A stretch of 64,000 nucleotides of DNA from Urmitella timonensis (GTDB lineage: Bacteria > Actinomycetota > Actinomycetes > Actinomycetales > Actinomycetaceae): positions 124,001-188,000 of the forward strand of contig FQLW01000006.1 of assembly GCA_900120415.1 (NCBI GenBank). The letters are read 5' to 3'. Under the pieces are notes generated by a model. That model was not told where the DNA came from. It saw only the letters and a program-made list of their open reading frames with translations, and did no database searches. The position numbers were made by a program, and so were the translations under genes. Below, one piece after another: positions 25,031 to 34,396 of the stretch; positions within the stretch are counted from its first letter, which is position 1; each line of letters opens with the position of its first letter.

Positions 25031-26079
25031 GCTGTCCCTTCCTTTTCTAACGCCAAGAAAACATCTCCGCCTAACTCTTTAACCTGTTGCAATTGGAAAT
25101 CTCGGGAACTTGTCAAAGCGGTAATCCCCAAGTCGCCTATTCCTTTGTGCCCCGCGCCCAACAGGCGAGACGCTTGGTAAATATGTAGTTCATCTACGAG
25201 ATTCGCCTTCAACGCTGCGGTCACCAAGGTCGGCCCGCCCTCCAGGAGCGCGAAAATCTCTCCGCGCTGATAGCAGCTTTCTAGTACCGTCTTAAGGTCG
25301 TGGGTGCGAGCCTGTTCTGCTTTGCCCGCAAGGTAATAATCTGCGGGAAGGTTGCGCTTGCCCACCACGAGGGGACGCGGCTGGTGCGGGAGCTCGCGTC
25401 CATCGGCTAGACGCGCCGACAGTTGCGGGTTATCAGCGAGGACGGTACCGGTACCGGCAATAATCACATCCACGTTGGAACGAATCCGGTGCGCATAGGC
25501 ACGCGAGAGCCGATTGGTAATCCACTGGCTAGAACCATCCTTAGCGGCGCAATACCCATCCAGGGTTTGCGCCACTTTCGCAATCGTCCAGGGACGGCCG
25601 CGCCGGGTGGCCTGCACCCAGTGGGCACTAACTTCCCGCGCCTTCGCGAGGACGTTTTCGTCAATCCTCGCTTCACTAGCGGGAATCGCGTTAATCCCCT
25701 GGCTTCGTAGATACTCTCCGCCACCACTAGCCCTAGGATTAGGGTCTGGGACTGCCCAGATTACGTTTTTAATCCCCGCTTCAAGCAGGGCGCGGCTACA
25801 GGGAGGCGTTTTACCACTATGGTTGCACGGCTCCAGGGTGACTACTGCCGTCAGCGGAGCAGAGCCAGTATCCTCTTTTAGGTTAGAGAGCGCATCTACT
25901 TCCGCGTGAGCGCTGCCCGCTCCCCGGTGATACCCCATTGACAATATCCTGCCGGCAGGAGAAAGAATAGCGCAGCCTACCTGGGGATTTCCTCCGATTC
26001 TAGGACCTTGCAATGCGGCTTTAGCGGCGGCAGCAAGGGCGTGAGTTAGGGCAGATTTAGGGGGAATAGACAGCGCCAA
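25015..26079 (-). CDS. ribD: Bifunctional diaminohydroxyphosphoribosylaminopyrimidine deaminase / reductase
   Basis: RibD deaminates and then reduces the pyrimidine from RibA. The deaminase domain (to ~150) has the zinc ligands HAEVDAL and EPCNHSGKTPPC; the reductase domain has RPWTIAKVAQTLDG and LLEGGPTLVTA. The start is non-ATG: two tandem TTG codons at 26082 and 26079 follow AGGAGG by 3 and 6 nt, and the second is better spaced. The ribosome site is the 3' arm of a hairpin and is thus under riboswitch control. Confidence 0.95.
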   Translation of the reverse strand: MALSIPPKSALTHALAAAAKAALQGPRIGGNPQVGCAILSPAGRILSMGYHRGAGSAHAEVDALSNLKEDTGSAPLTAVVTLEPCNHSGKTPPCSRALLEAGIKNVIWAVPDPNPRASGGGEYLRSQGINAIPASEARIDENVLAKAREVSAHWVQATRRGRPWTIAKVAQTLDGYCAAKDGSSQWITNRLSRAYAHRIRSNVDVIIAGTGTVLADNPQLSARLADGRELPHQPRPLVVGKRNLPADYYLAGKAEQARTHDLKTVLESCYQRGEIFALLEGGPTLVTAALKANLVDELHIYQASRLLGAGHKGIGDLGITALTSSRDFQLQQVKELGGDVFLALEKEGTACLPD

Positions 26080-26085
26080 CAAAAA

Positions 26086-26116
26086 CCTCCTCGCAAAGCT
26101 AGGTGTTCCGAGGAGG
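26086..26116 (-). promoter_or_regulatory. Ribosome-site sequestering hairpin of ribD
   Basis: In the RNA, CCTCCTCG (26116 to 26109) pairs perfectly with CGAGGAGG (26093 to 26086), covering the ribD Shine-Dalgarno. An upstream hairpin GGCGTT/AACGCC (between 26136 and 26115) shares two bases with it, so the two exclude each other and could act as anti-sequestor and sequestor. The run TTTTTG after the stem could also make it a terminator. Confidence 0.65.
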
Positions 26117-26150
26117 CGTTGGCGCGCGAAAACGCCACGCGAGCCTGACT

Positions 26151-26274
26151 GCCCGTGCTACCTCTCATCCGGACTATAACCGTCGGTACCGGAATTTCAC
26201 CGGTTCAGCCGCCCATATAGGCGGGTCGCGGACTTTACCGCCGGTTCGGATTTTCACCGACCCCGGAGCACCCG
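26151..26274 (-). ncRNA. FMN riboswitch (RFN element)
   Basis: Read on the minus strand it has the RFN signature: GGGGTCGGTGAAAATCC, AACCGGCGGTAAAGTCCGCG, a variable hairpin (CCCGCCTATATGGGCGG), CCGGTGAAATTCCGGTACCG, ACGGTTATAGTCCGGATG and AGAGGTAGCAC, closed by a GTGCT/AGCAC stem. It lies about 70 nt ahead of ribD and controls the whole ribD-ribE-ribBA-ribH operon: FMN binding should favour the hairpin at 26086-26116 and switch expression off. Confidence 0.95.
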
Positions 26275-26426
26275 TTTATTATACCACATTTTCTCTCGGT
26301 TTGCTTGAGTTACGAGCTACCGCTGTCCAGCCTTGCGCCTTGCCAGCGGAGATAGCGCCCCGTTTAACGCGCGAGGAGAACACCCATTTGCCATAATGAG
26401 AATGAATCCAAGAATAGGAGTTGTCC

Positions 26427-27230
26427 ATGATTCCGAATTATCGTTTTGGTAGCGAAGAGTTACCGGTACAGGTCGGTCGCTTCCTGCTAGTTGTTTCTCC
26501 CACCTGCCCTTATTGTCGCCGGGTTACAATTGCGCGGCGGCTTTTAGGTTTAGAGGGCGCAATCGGGGTTCGTTACGCTACCGGATCGGGCCCGGATGGT
26601 TTCGAGTTTATTCGGGATGGCTATTCCTATGATCCGCTGCTGATGGTGCGTTCAGCGCGCGAGCTGTATCGCCGCCAACCCAATTTTGAGCCTGATGACC
26701 CGCAAACCGTACCGGTGATACTAGATTCCCAGCGGGGTAACCAGATTGTGGCCACCGAGTCCGCCGATATGCTGCTCGATTTTTGCACCGCCTGGAAACC
26801 TTTTAGTCATTTTGAAGCCCCGGATTTGTACCCGGCAGCGGAGCGAGCAAAACTAGATACCCTCGACGCTTGGCTAAATAAGCAGCTAGTTGGCCCGTCT
26901 TGGTCGGTTTCTCACGGTGAAGCTACGCTGCAAGCTCGCCAGGATTTCTCGCTGACTTTGGAGCGCCTGGAAGATATGTTGCGGGAAAATCCGTTCCTTA
27001 CTGGTGAGCAGCCCACCGAAAGCGATATTCGCGCCTTTGTGGTTTTCCAAGTGCTTTCTTCGTCCGCTCCCGAAATGTTGCGTGATTTCGAGGCCATTAG
27101 CGAATATCTTTCTCGCTTGAGCAAGTTGCCGGCTTGGGTCAGTCCCGAAGAGGCGGCGGCTTTGGATCCTAACTATTCCGGCAGTGGCGAATCTGAAGAC
27201 TCTGCCGGGGCGATCGCCTGTAGCGCTTAA
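26427..27230 (+). CDS. Thioredoxin-fold transferase, glutathionyl-hydroquinone-reductase (GST Xi/Omega) like
   Basis: This 267-aa cytosolic protein has a thioredoxin-fold N-terminus with SPTCPYCRR (C27, C30), a large middle insertion (ATGSGPDGF to YDPLLMVRSARELY), a cis-Pro segment VPVILDSQ, the ATESADMLL motif, and a helical C-terminal domain. This layout is that of Xi-class transferases (YqjG/ECM4), where the first Cys attacks glutathionyl quinones. Actinobacteria use mycothiol, so the thiol partner here is probably mycothiol (inference). Classical Xi enzymes have CPWA; the CPYC here adds a second Cys. ATG at 26427 is 6 nt after AGGAG; the upstream TTG at 26421 is less likely. Confidence 0.82.
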   Translation: MIPNYRFGSEELPVQVGRFLLVVSPTCPYCRRVTIARRLLGLEGAIGVRYATGSGPDGFEFIRDGYSYDPLLMVRSARELYRRQPNFEPDDPQTVPVILDSQRGNQIVATESADMLLDFCTAWKPFSHFEAPDLYPAAERAKLDTLDAWLNKQLVGPSWSVSHGEATLQARQDFSLTLERLEDMLRENPFLTGEQPTESDIRAFVVFQVLSSSAPEMLRDFEAISEYLSRLSKLPAWVSPEEAAALDPNYSGSGESEDSAGAIACSA

Positions 27231-27251
27231 AGTTTCCCCTATAGTTAGGGC

Positions 27252-28139
27252 GTGTTAGATCGCTACGGAAAAGACGTCCTCGCTAACGACAATTGGCGCA
27301 AGCTCCCTGCTTCCCGCCCGGTGGCTGCTACCCGCGGCCTGGTAGTTGAGGACGTGATGACCGGTTTTGTAGGCGCGGTCTTGCGCTGTTATAAATCCGG
27401 GGGAATGTATCTGGTGGAGCTGGAGGATCGGCGTGGCATAGTGCGGGCTTTCCCACTAGGAGCCGGTTTTTGGATTGACGGGAAACCGGTAGAACTACGG
27501 GCTCCCGCACCTAAAGTGAAAAACGAAAACTCTCCTAAATTGGCAACTGGTCGCGCTGCCACTAATTCGGGTTCACGCCGCGACCCTCGCCAGGACAAGC
27601 GCCGAGCGCGGGTGGCGCGGGCTTCCCGGATTTGGGTAGAAGGACGCCACGACGCGGAGCTAGTAGAACACGTTTGGGGCGATGACCTGCGCGAGTTAGG
27701 AGTGGTAGTAGAAATCCTGGACGGGGTGGATCATCTTCGAGAGCGGCTAGCCGAGTTCGCTCCGACCCCGCGGACAAGAATCGGTGCTTTAGTGGATCAC
27801 CTGGTAGCCGGCTCTAAAGAGTCGCGTATCGCCCAGCAGTGTATCGAAACTTTTGGCGAGGACGCAGTCGCGATTGCGGGGCACCCCTTTGTGGACGTGT
27901 GGCAAGCAGTAAAACCGCAGCGAGTGGGGTTATCCACTTGGCCGCAGGTGCCGCGCGGCACCGATATTAAAGTGGGCAGCCTGCAAGCGCTAGGCTTGCC
28001 GGCTGCAACCCAAGCGGATATTGCTCAGGGTTGGAAACATATTTTGCGGCAAGTGCGCGACTGGCGCGACCTAGAACCCGGTCTTTTAGGGCCGGTAGAG
28101 TCCCTAATTGATTTCGTTACCGCCGCCGACACCCGCTAG
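27252..28139 (+). CDS. DUF3097 family protein
   Basis: This 295-aa actinobacterial protein of unknown function belongs to DUF3097. It begins with a GTG start (MLDRYGKDVLA), then an N-terminal beta-rich block (VVEDVMTGFVGAVLR) and a central RIWVEGRHDAELVEHVWGDDL, followed by VVEILDGVDHL and DHLVAGSKESRIA. The WVEGRHDAELVE / DHLVAGSKE pattern is reminiscent of TOPRIM-like domains (conserved Glu, then DxD-like acidic sites), which is only a suggestion. It lies 21 bp after the transferase gene and ends exactly against the convergent hemW. Confidence 0.85.
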   Translation: MLDRYGKDVLANDNWRKLPASRPVAATRGLVVEDVMTGFVGAVLRCYKSGGMYLVELEDRRGIVRAFPLGAGFWIDGKPVELRAPAPKVKNENSPKLATGRAATNSGSRRDPRQDKRRARVARASRIWVEGRHDAELVEHVWGDDLRELGVVVEILDGVDHLRERLAEFAPTPRTRIGALVDHLVAGSKESRIAQQCIETFGEDAVAIAGHPFVDVWQAVKPQRVGLSTWPQVPRGTDIKVGSLQALGLPAATQADIAQGWKHILRQVRDWRDLEPGLLGPVESLIDFVTAADTR

Positions 28140-29453
28140 CTACCAGCCCAGTAGCTGACCAGTAACATAGTCAGCCATTAAACGTCCGCGCAAAGTTAAT
28201 ATCGCCTCACCGCGAGCGGCTGCTTCTTCCTGTAAATAGCCGCTAGCTACTAGCCCTGCTAGCCGAGTTTTTTCCGCTGCGGTCAGGGATTTTACTCCCG
28301 CTGCGGTTCGCAGTCCCAGCATAATCCGCTCTAACTCGCGTCCGGATTTATCAAGCACTTCCCCATCTTCAACTGGGAGCTGACCGGCGTTTACCTGCTG
28401 CGCATAGGCACGTGGATGCTTTTGATTCCACCAACGCACGTTTGCGAGATGAGAATGCGCGCCCGGTCCAATCCCCCACCAGTTCCAGTCCCGCCAATAC
28501 GCCAGGTTATGACGGGAAACGTTAGTCAAATAGGTAGCATCCGGAATAGCGGGGCTGGGAAGATTCTCCCCTTCTTTAAGCCTTGCCCAATTGGAAATCT
28601 CGTACCAAACAAAACCCGCTTCCGCAAGAAGCGCATCTGCCATTTCATATTTTTCCGCCTGACTATCGGGGTTAATCGGAGGAAGTTTTCCCCTTTTCAC
28701 TAGGGCGTGCATTTTGGTTCCCGGCTCAATCACCAAAGAATAGGCGCTAATATGGTCAGCCTCCAGCCTCAAAGCCTCCTGTAAGGACGTTTCCCAATCC
28801 GCTAGAGATTCCCCCGGAGTTCCATAAATTAAATCCAAGGAAACCGCTAGACCTGCCCTACGCAGCGCTGCCACCGCGTTTGGAAGGTTCTTAGGGCTAT
28901 GCGTGCGATCTAAAGTTGCCAATACTTTAGGAACCGCTGATTGCATTCCCAAAGAGACTCGCGTAAACCCACTCGCCGCTAAATCCTGCGCTACCTGCTC
29001 GGTTATAGTGTCCGGGTTCGCTTCAATTGAGACCTCCGCCCCCGAAGCTATCCCCCAGGCGCTCCTTACCTCCTCTAAAATCGTCCTCAACGCCTTTGAG
29101 GGAAGCAAAGTAGGAGTACCTCCTCCGAAATAAACCGAGGAAAGCGGGGGTATGGTCAGGTTTCGCTCCCGCAAAAAACTGGCCGCTAACCTGAGTTCTT
29201 TAAGCGCGGATTGATGATAGCTTTCCCGGTTTGCCCCAGAACCAAAATCATTCACATAGGTGTTAAAGTCACAATATCCACAGCGCACCCGGCAAAAAGG
29301 AACATGAATATATAGGGCAAAACCCGGCTTTAAGGCAGATAGCGAAACCGGAGAATCGCGGCGGGAAGAACCCGGTGAAGCCCCAATTTTATCCGGAAAT
29401 CGTCCTTTATCAGCAGTTGAAAACAGCTGCTCTAATCTGAGCGTACCCCCCAC
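28140..29453 (-). CDS. hemW: Radical SAM heme chaperone HemW
   Basis: HemW binds heme and is thought to insert it into target proteins; it was formerly annotated as oxygen-independent coproporphyrinogen oxidase. The cluster motif is CRVRCGYC in YIHVPFCRVRCGYC (C-x3-C-x2-C), which lacks the extra Cys of HemN (CxxxCxxCxC) and so supports HemW. Also visible are YFGGGTPTLLP and ANPDT. The 437-aa protein has ~45 N-terminal residues before the core. Its start shares one base with the trmB stop. Confidence 0.93.
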   Translation of the reverse strand: MGGTLRLEQLFSTADKGRFPDKIGASPGSSRRDSPVSLSALKPGFALYIHVPFCRVRCGYCDFNTYVNDFGSGANRESYHQSALKELRLAASFLRERNLTIPPLSSVYFGGGTPTLLPSKALRTILEEVRSAWGIASGAEVSIEANPDTITEQVAQDLAASGFTRVSLGMQSAVPKVLATLDRTHSPKNLPNAVAALRRAGLAVSLDLIYGTPGESLADWETSLQEALRLEADHISAYSLVIEPGTKMHALVKRGKLPPINPDSQAEKYEMADALLAEAGFVWYEISNWARLKEGENLPSPAIPDATYLTNVSRHNLAYWRDWNWWGIGPGAHSHLANVRWWNQKHPRAYAQQVNAGQLPVEDGEVLDKSGRELERIMLGLRTAAGVKSLTAAEKTRLAGLVASGYLQEEAAARGEAILTLRGRLMADYVTGQLLGW

Positions 29454-30319
29454 TAGAGCCGCTGTGCCACCAAATCGAACACTTCCCGTCCCGCATCTAG
29501 GGCGCGACGCTCAAATTTGGTCATTACTCGTCCCTCCCAGCGGGTAGCAAACCCGCCGCGCCCTGGGTCGGGGTCGTCCTCATGAGGATTAACCCCGGCA
29601 TAGGGATTCTCGAAGTAGGGGGAATCCTCTATCACGTCTCGCATCTGGAAAGCATAATCCGACCAGTCGGTGGCTAGCCGCCATACTCCCCCAGGACGCA
29701 ATACCCTAGCCACCGCCTGGGCAAAGCCCGCCTGCACTAAGCGTCGCTTATGATGTTTAGTTTTACGCCACGGATCTGGGAAGAAAGTCCAAACCTCGTC
29801 CAGGCACGCTTCCGGGAACAAAATCGGCAACGCTTGCGCCGCATCAGCCTCGATAATCCGCAAGTTACCCACCCGGGCTTTAACCGCTTTCGAGACGCTT
29901 TGTGCTACCCCCGGACGATAAACTTCGAACCCGATATAGTCACGATCCGGATGCGATACCGCTGCAGACACAATCTGTTCCCCATTGCCGGTACCAATCT
30001 CTAAACGCACCACACTGTCGCGGTTAAATAACCGTTTAAACGAAAGGGGCTTCGCGTCCTCAGCAACCGCTGTATAACCGGCTCCCATCGGGACTTCGAC
30101 TACAAATTCTTTTGCATGAGCATCCCAAGTGTGTTGCAGGGAATCGCTAAGCTGGCGTGCCCTGGAGACAAAAGACTTAGACCTGGCCATATAACGTCCT
30201 TCTGGTGATGAAAGGTCAAAGCCTTGAACACTGTCGCTACTTTCATCAACAGCCAAAACGTCCTCTTCCACTTCAATCCCGTCTGCTGCGTCCTCATTAG
30301 CCATCATTTGCTCACTCAT
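29453..30319 (-). CDS. trmB: tRNA (guanine-N7-)-methyltransferase
   Basis: TrmB makes m7G46 in the tRNA variable loop. The 288-aa protein has an acidic ~65-residue N-terminal extension, then the Rossmann core: RLEIGTGNGEQIV, IGFEVYRPGV, and the signature VWTFFPDPWRKTKHHKRR. It sits 3 bp after lepA and overlaps hemW by one base, so lepA-trmB-hemW form one unit. Confidence 0.95.
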   Translation of the reverse strand: MSEQMMANEDAADGIEVEEDVLAVDESSDSVQGFDLSSPEGRYMARSKSFVSRARQLSDSLQHTWDAHAKEFVVEVPMGAGYTAVAEDAKPLSFKRLFNRDSVVRLEIGTGNGEQIVSAAVSHPDRDYIGFEVYRPGVAQSVSKAVKARVGNLRIIEADAAQALPILFPEACLDEVWTFFPDPWRKTKHHKRRLVQAGFAQAVARVLRPGGVWRLATDWSDYAFQMRDVIEDSPYFENPYAGVNPHEDDPDPGRGGFATRWEGRVMTKFERRALDAGREVFDLVAQRL

Positions 30320-30322
30320 GAT

Positions 30323-32170
30323 TTACCCCTTTCCCTTGGGACTATCCTGGGTTATTGCCTCAATAAAAGCAGAATTCGGGATTTCCACCGAGCCTACTGC
30401 TTTCATTCGTTTCTTCCCCGCCTTTTGTTTTTCTAAAAGTTTGCGTTTGCGAGAAATATCCCCGCCGTAACATTTCGCCAACATATCTTTTCGCAGCGCC
30501 CTAATCGTTTGCCTAGCAATAATGCGCGATCCAATTGCTGCCTGCACCGGAATCTCGAACTGCTGGCGGGGAATCAGTTCTTTCAAACGGCGCGTCATCT
30601 TGTCTCCGTAGGCGTAGGCGCTATCGCGATGCACGATAGCGCTAAACGCATCCACGCCTTCGCCATTTAGCAAAATATCTACTTTCACCAAATCAGCTGA
30701 CTGCGTACCCGATTCGTGATAATCCAAAGAAGCAAAGCCCCGCGTCCGGGATTTAAGCTGGTCAAAGAAGTCAAAAACGATTTCCGCTAGGGGCAAACGG
30801 TAATGCATCTCTACCCTATCGGAAGACAAATACTCCATTTTGCCTAGAATCCCGCGTCTACCCTGGCAAAGCTCCATTATTCGCCCCACATAATCGTTCG
30901 GGGTAAGCACCGTGGCTTCAACCACTGGTTCCTGGACATCAAAAATCTTGCCATCTGGGTATTCGGAAGGGTTAGTAACCTCTAGTTCTGTCCCGTCCTC
31001 TTGGGTAACCCGATAGATTACCGAGGGCGCAGTAGCGATAATCGACAGTCCCGCTTCTCTTTCTAAACGTTCCTTTACGATTTCTAAATGCAGCAGCCCC
31101 AAGAACCCGCAACGGAAACCAAACCCCAAGGCGACGGAGGTTTCAGGCTCGAAAGTAATCGCGGCATCATTTAGCTGCAAACGGTCAAGAGCTTCGCGTA
31201 AATCTGGGAAATCATCCCCATCTACCGGGTAAATCCCGGAATAAACCATGGGTTTTGCTTCTTTATAGCCGGGTAGGCTCTCGATAGCAGCATCTTTCGC
31301 GCTAGTTACCGTATCCCCGACTTTAGATAGTCGCACGTCTTTGGCACCGGTAATCAAATAGCCTACTTCGCCCGGACCTAGCCCAGCAGCTGGGGTTGGC
31401 TCTGGAGAGATGACCCCAATCTCTAAAAGCTCATGTTCAGAGCTAGTAGACATCATTTTGACCCGCTGCCCTTTATTTAGATGCCCATCCATCATGCGCA
31501 CATAGGTAACTACCCCTCGGTAGGTGTCATATACGGAATCAAAAATCAGGGCACGTGCCTGCTGCCCCGTCGAGTGCGGCGGGGGAACCTCCGCTACTAT
31601 CCGGTCTAGTAGTTCGCGTACTCCCTCGCCGGTTTTTGCCGAAACCCGTAGGCAGTCCTGAGGAGCACCCCCTAAAAGACCAGCAATTTCTTCCGCGCAG
31701 CGGTCAGGTTGGGCAGCTGGAAGATCGATTTTATTTAGCACGGGAATGATAGTTAAATCATGTTCCATCGCCATGTAAAGGTTGGCAAGAGTTTGAGCCT
31801 CAATTCCTTGAGAAGAGTCGATTAGCAAAATCGCCCCCTCGCAAGCAGCCAGAGAACGCGACACCTCATAGGAAAAATCCACGTGACCGGGGGTATCAAT
31901 CATGTTAAGTACATAGTTGGTATCGGACACTTGCCAGGGCATCCGCACTGCCTGTGATTTAATAGTGATTCCCCGTTCGCGTTCAATATCCATCCGGTCT
32001 AGATATTGTTCGCGCATTTCTCGCTCGGAAACTACCCCAGTCTCCTGCAACATACGATCAGCGAGAGTAGATTTTCCGTGGTCAATATGGGCAATAATGC
32101 AGAAATTACGAATCCGCTGAGTATCGGTGTTAGCGGGGGCAATCCCTAAATCGCGGTCGCTTGTAGCCAA
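30323..32170 (-). CDS. lepA: Elongation factor 4 (LepA)
   Basis: LepA is a ribosome-dependent GTPase that affects initiation and back-translocation. It is 615 aa, close to the usual ~600. G1 [13 protein letters not shown]2/G3 [10 protein letters not shown] and [17 protein letters not shown]4 NKIDLP. The LepA-specific C-terminus ([20 protein letters not shown], ending [17 protein letters not shown]) is complete. Confidence 0.97.
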   Translation of the reverse strand: MATSDRDLGIAPANTDTQRIRNFCIIAHIDHGKSTLADRMLQETGVVSEREMREQYLDRMDIERERGITIKSQAVRMPWQVSDTNYVLNMIDTPGHVDFSYEVSRSLAACEGAILLIDSSQGIEAQTLANLYMAMEHDLTIIPVLNKIDLPAAQPDRCAEEIAGLLGGAPQDCLRVSAKTGEGVRELLDRIVAEVPPPHSTGQQARALIFDSVYDTYRGVVTYVRMMDGHLNKGQRVKMMSTSSEHELLEIGVISPEPTPAAGLGPGEVGYLITGAKDVRLSKVGDTVTSAKDAAIESLPGYKEAKPMVYSGIYPVDGDDFPDLREALDRLQLNDAAITFEPETSVALGFGFRCGFLGLLHLEIVKERLEREAGLSIIATAPSVIYRVTQEDGTELEVTNPSEYPDGKIFDVQEPVVEATVLTPNDYVGRIMELCQGRRGILGKMEYLSSDRVEMHYRLPLAEIVFDFFDQLKSRTRGFASLDYHESGTQSADLVKVDILLNGEGVDAFSAIVHRDSAYAYGDKMTRRLKELIPRQQFEIPVQAAIGSRIIARQTIRALRKDMLAKCYGGDISRKRKLLEKQKAGKKRMKAVGSVEIPNSAFIEAITQDSPKGKG

Positions 32171-32237
32171 TCGTATATTCTTCCTGTTAATCTGGGTTAT
32201 CTCTCTGCGCTATCGTATAGCCACAGGACGCTCAAGC

Positions 32238-33800
32238 CTAACTGTGAGGACGTGGTTTACGCCGAGTACGGGTACGGGTAGCAGATTTTGCGGGGGTTTC
32301 TTCTGGGCTGACATCTGAGCTATCGCTTTGAGCTACCTTGGCAGCTATCTCGGTTTTAGTCGCTGTTTTCGCGGTAGTTTTCTTAGTAGCGGTCGGTTTC
32401 CTGACCGCTGTTTTCTTGCGGGTAGCGGTTTTCTTTGCCGGAGTTTTCTGCTCGCTGGTCTGCTCAGCATTATCAGCGGTAGAGGCAGCTGATTTATCTT
32501 TGAGAGCCGGTTTCTTCCGTTCGCTACGATGGATTGGACCATAGACGGCGGAACGGTTGCGAGGCGCGGGCGATTTGGGCTTTTCGTTATCGCGTTCAAC
32601 CTCGGATTCTTTAATCTTTATTACTTCCACCTCTTTTGCCTGAGAAGTAGAATCAGCTGCGGTTTCTTCCTCGGTAGATTCGGGTAAAATCGGCAGTCCC
32701 CATTCTTTGGCAACCAGTTCCAAAGAGTGAATACGAACCTGAGGGTCATAGGCATGAGTTACCGTAATAATCTCATCTACCATGTATTTACGTGACACCC
32801 AATCGAGTTTTTCCGCTACTTGCTCGGGGGTACCTACCGCATGGATAGATTGCAAAGCCCGCACCCGGTCAGCTAGCTTCTCGCCTAAGGTAGCATCTAA
32901 ATCGTCAGTAGGGGGCGTTAAAGTCCCGGGGCGACCTGAAAGTACGTTACCTTGCACCTGTTGAGTAGTGGTGAACTGGTATTTAGCTTCCGCCTCGTCC
33001 TCGTTACACATAACGTTCACCCCCATCATTACCACCGGTTCGTCCACCATGGCAGTAGGGGCGTTAGCGTTAAACTCGCGCCGGTAAATCTCTATGGCTT
33101 CATCAACGTTATGGGGGGCGAAATGACCCCCAAAAGAATAGGGCATCCCCAAATCAGCCGCTACTTTCGCGCCAGCTGCCGAGGAAGAAAGCATCCACAT
33201 GGGAATCGCTGTCCCCTCGCCTGGTATGGCACGCACCCGAGTGAAAGGACGATCGACACTAATAACTTCAATCCCCAAAATAGAGGCTTCTGCCCCAGAC
33301 ACCATTCCGGAATGGACAACCGATTTTTGATCTGAAAGATAGGACGCTAATTCCTCTAAATCTTCCTCGAAATAGGCAGGTTCACTAGATCCGCGATGTA
33401 GCGCCCTAGCCGTTGCAGGGTCAGTTCCCGGAGCTCGCCCTAACCCCAAATCCACACGACCATCGTAAATAGTGTGGAGCGTTCCATAGGTTTCTGCCAC
33501 TGTCAAGGGGGACCAGTTAGGTAGCATCACCCCGCCCGCGCCTACCCGCAGCCTGGTAGTGTTCTCAAGGGCGCGAGTGATTATTACCGAAGAGGCAGAA
33601 CACATGAACACTTGCGAACCATGATGTTCTGCCACCCATAGGCGGTTATACCCTAAACGGTCAGCGTTCTTCGCCAGATTTAGCGAAGTGTCCAGGGCTT
33701 CTTTCCGGGTCATCCCGGTAGAAAGCGGCGCCAACTCCAATATATTTAAAGGAACCCGCCCATTTGGTAACTTGGCAGCGGGAACTGGGTTAGATACCAA
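32238..33800 (-). CDS. LLM-class flavin-dependent oxidoreductase with basic, low-complexity C-terminal tail
   Basis: The first ~345 residues are a luciferase-like TIM barrel: LNILELAPLSTGMT, LGYNRLWVAEHHG, VGAGGVMLPNWSPL and GRAPGTDP. This is the group of LLM enzymes that match Rv-type/YwcH-like proteins, usually 330-350 aa; the flavin and substrate are not deducible. The remaining ~170 residues are disordered: a Glu/Lys-rich linker, then Lys/Thr/Ala-rich repeats such as KKTATRKKTAVRKPT and a final RTRTRRKPRPHS, resembling histone-H1-like DNA-binding tails. The frame runs without a break from the barrel into the tail, so this is a real fusion or extension. Confidence 0.88.
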   Translation of the reverse strand: MVSNPVPAAKLPNGRVPLNILELAPLSTGMTRKEALDTSLNLAKNADRLGYNRLWVAEHHGSQVFMCSASSVIITRALENTTRLRVGAGGVMLPNWSPLTVAETYGTLHTIYDGRVDLGLGRAPGTDPATARALHRGSSEPAYFEEDLEELASYLSDQKSVVHSGMVSGAEASILGIEVISVDRPFTRVRAIPGEGTAIPMWMLSSSAAGAKVAADLGMPYSFGGHFAPHNVDEAIEIYRREFNANAPTAMVDEPVVMMGVNVMCNEDEAEAKYQFTTTQQVQGNVLSGRPGTLTPPTDDLDATLGEKLADRVRALQSIHAVGTPEQVAEKLDWVSRKYMVDEIITVTHAYDPQVRIHSLELVAKEWGLPILPESTEEETAADSTSQAKEVEVIKIKESEVERDNEKPKSPAPRNRSAVYGPIHRSERKKPALKDKSAASTADNAEQTSEQKTPAKKTATRKKTAVRKPTATKKTTAKTATKTEIAAKVAQSDSSDVSPEETPAKSATRTRTRRKPRPHS

Positions 33801-33967
33801 TTTATTCCTTTCCTCAACGCCCCTTGCGGGGAAAAATCCTCTAGTACCAAGATTACGCTAATTGTGGCGCGCGCGGGGGCTAGAAACTAGGCAGTAGAAT
33901 GAAAAATAGAGTTTTTGGTAAAAACCGGGACTCTTGCCGGGATTAAAACAGCGATAAAGGCACTATA

Positions 33968-34396
33968 TTGAGCGCATCAGATAAAGAGGACGCAGCCCTT
34001 AACCTCGATAAGGTCAGCTTTGTTCGCGCCGACATTTGGGTGTGGGCTGTTCGCAAATATAAGACCCGCTCTGCAGCAGCTAAAGCCTGTAAAGCTGGAC
34101 ACGTAAAAGTTAATGGCAAGAGCGCTAAAGCCTCCTCACCGGTACGTATCGGCGATAATGTGGTGGTACGTATCGGCGGTTTTGACCATATTTTGACAGT
34201 TAAACAGTTATTGTCACGGCGCGTTAGTTACCCTCAGGCACGCTTAGCTTACGAGGATTTAACTCCCGAAAGGTTACCGAAATTGTCTTTACCGACTTTG
34301 CCTCTCCGCGAGGTCGGAAGCGGCAGACCCACGAAAAAAGAGCGTCGTCAGCTCGATCAGTTACGCGGACGTAACCCCAACCAGGGGCGCAGATAA
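33968..34396 (+). CDS. S4-domain RNA-binding protein (Hsp15/RlbA-like)
   Basis: This 142-aa basic protein has an S4 domain early on: VRADIWVWAVRKYKTRSAA, then AGHVKVNGKSAKASSPVRIGD. It resembles Hsp15, which recycles stalled 50S subunits carrying peptidyl-tRNA, and similar ~130-aa actinobacterial proteins. The C-terminal third is Lys/Arg-rich (RPTKKERRQLDQLRGR). It starts with TTG at 33968, with AAAGG about 8 nt upstream. Confidence 0.85.
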   Translation: MSASDKEDAALNLDKVSFVRADIWVWAVRKYKTRSAAAKACKAGHVKVNGKSAKASSPVRIGDNVVVRIGGFDHILTVKQLLSRRVSYPQARLAYEDLTPERLPKLSLPTLPLREVGSGRPTKKERRQLDQLRGRNPNQGRR

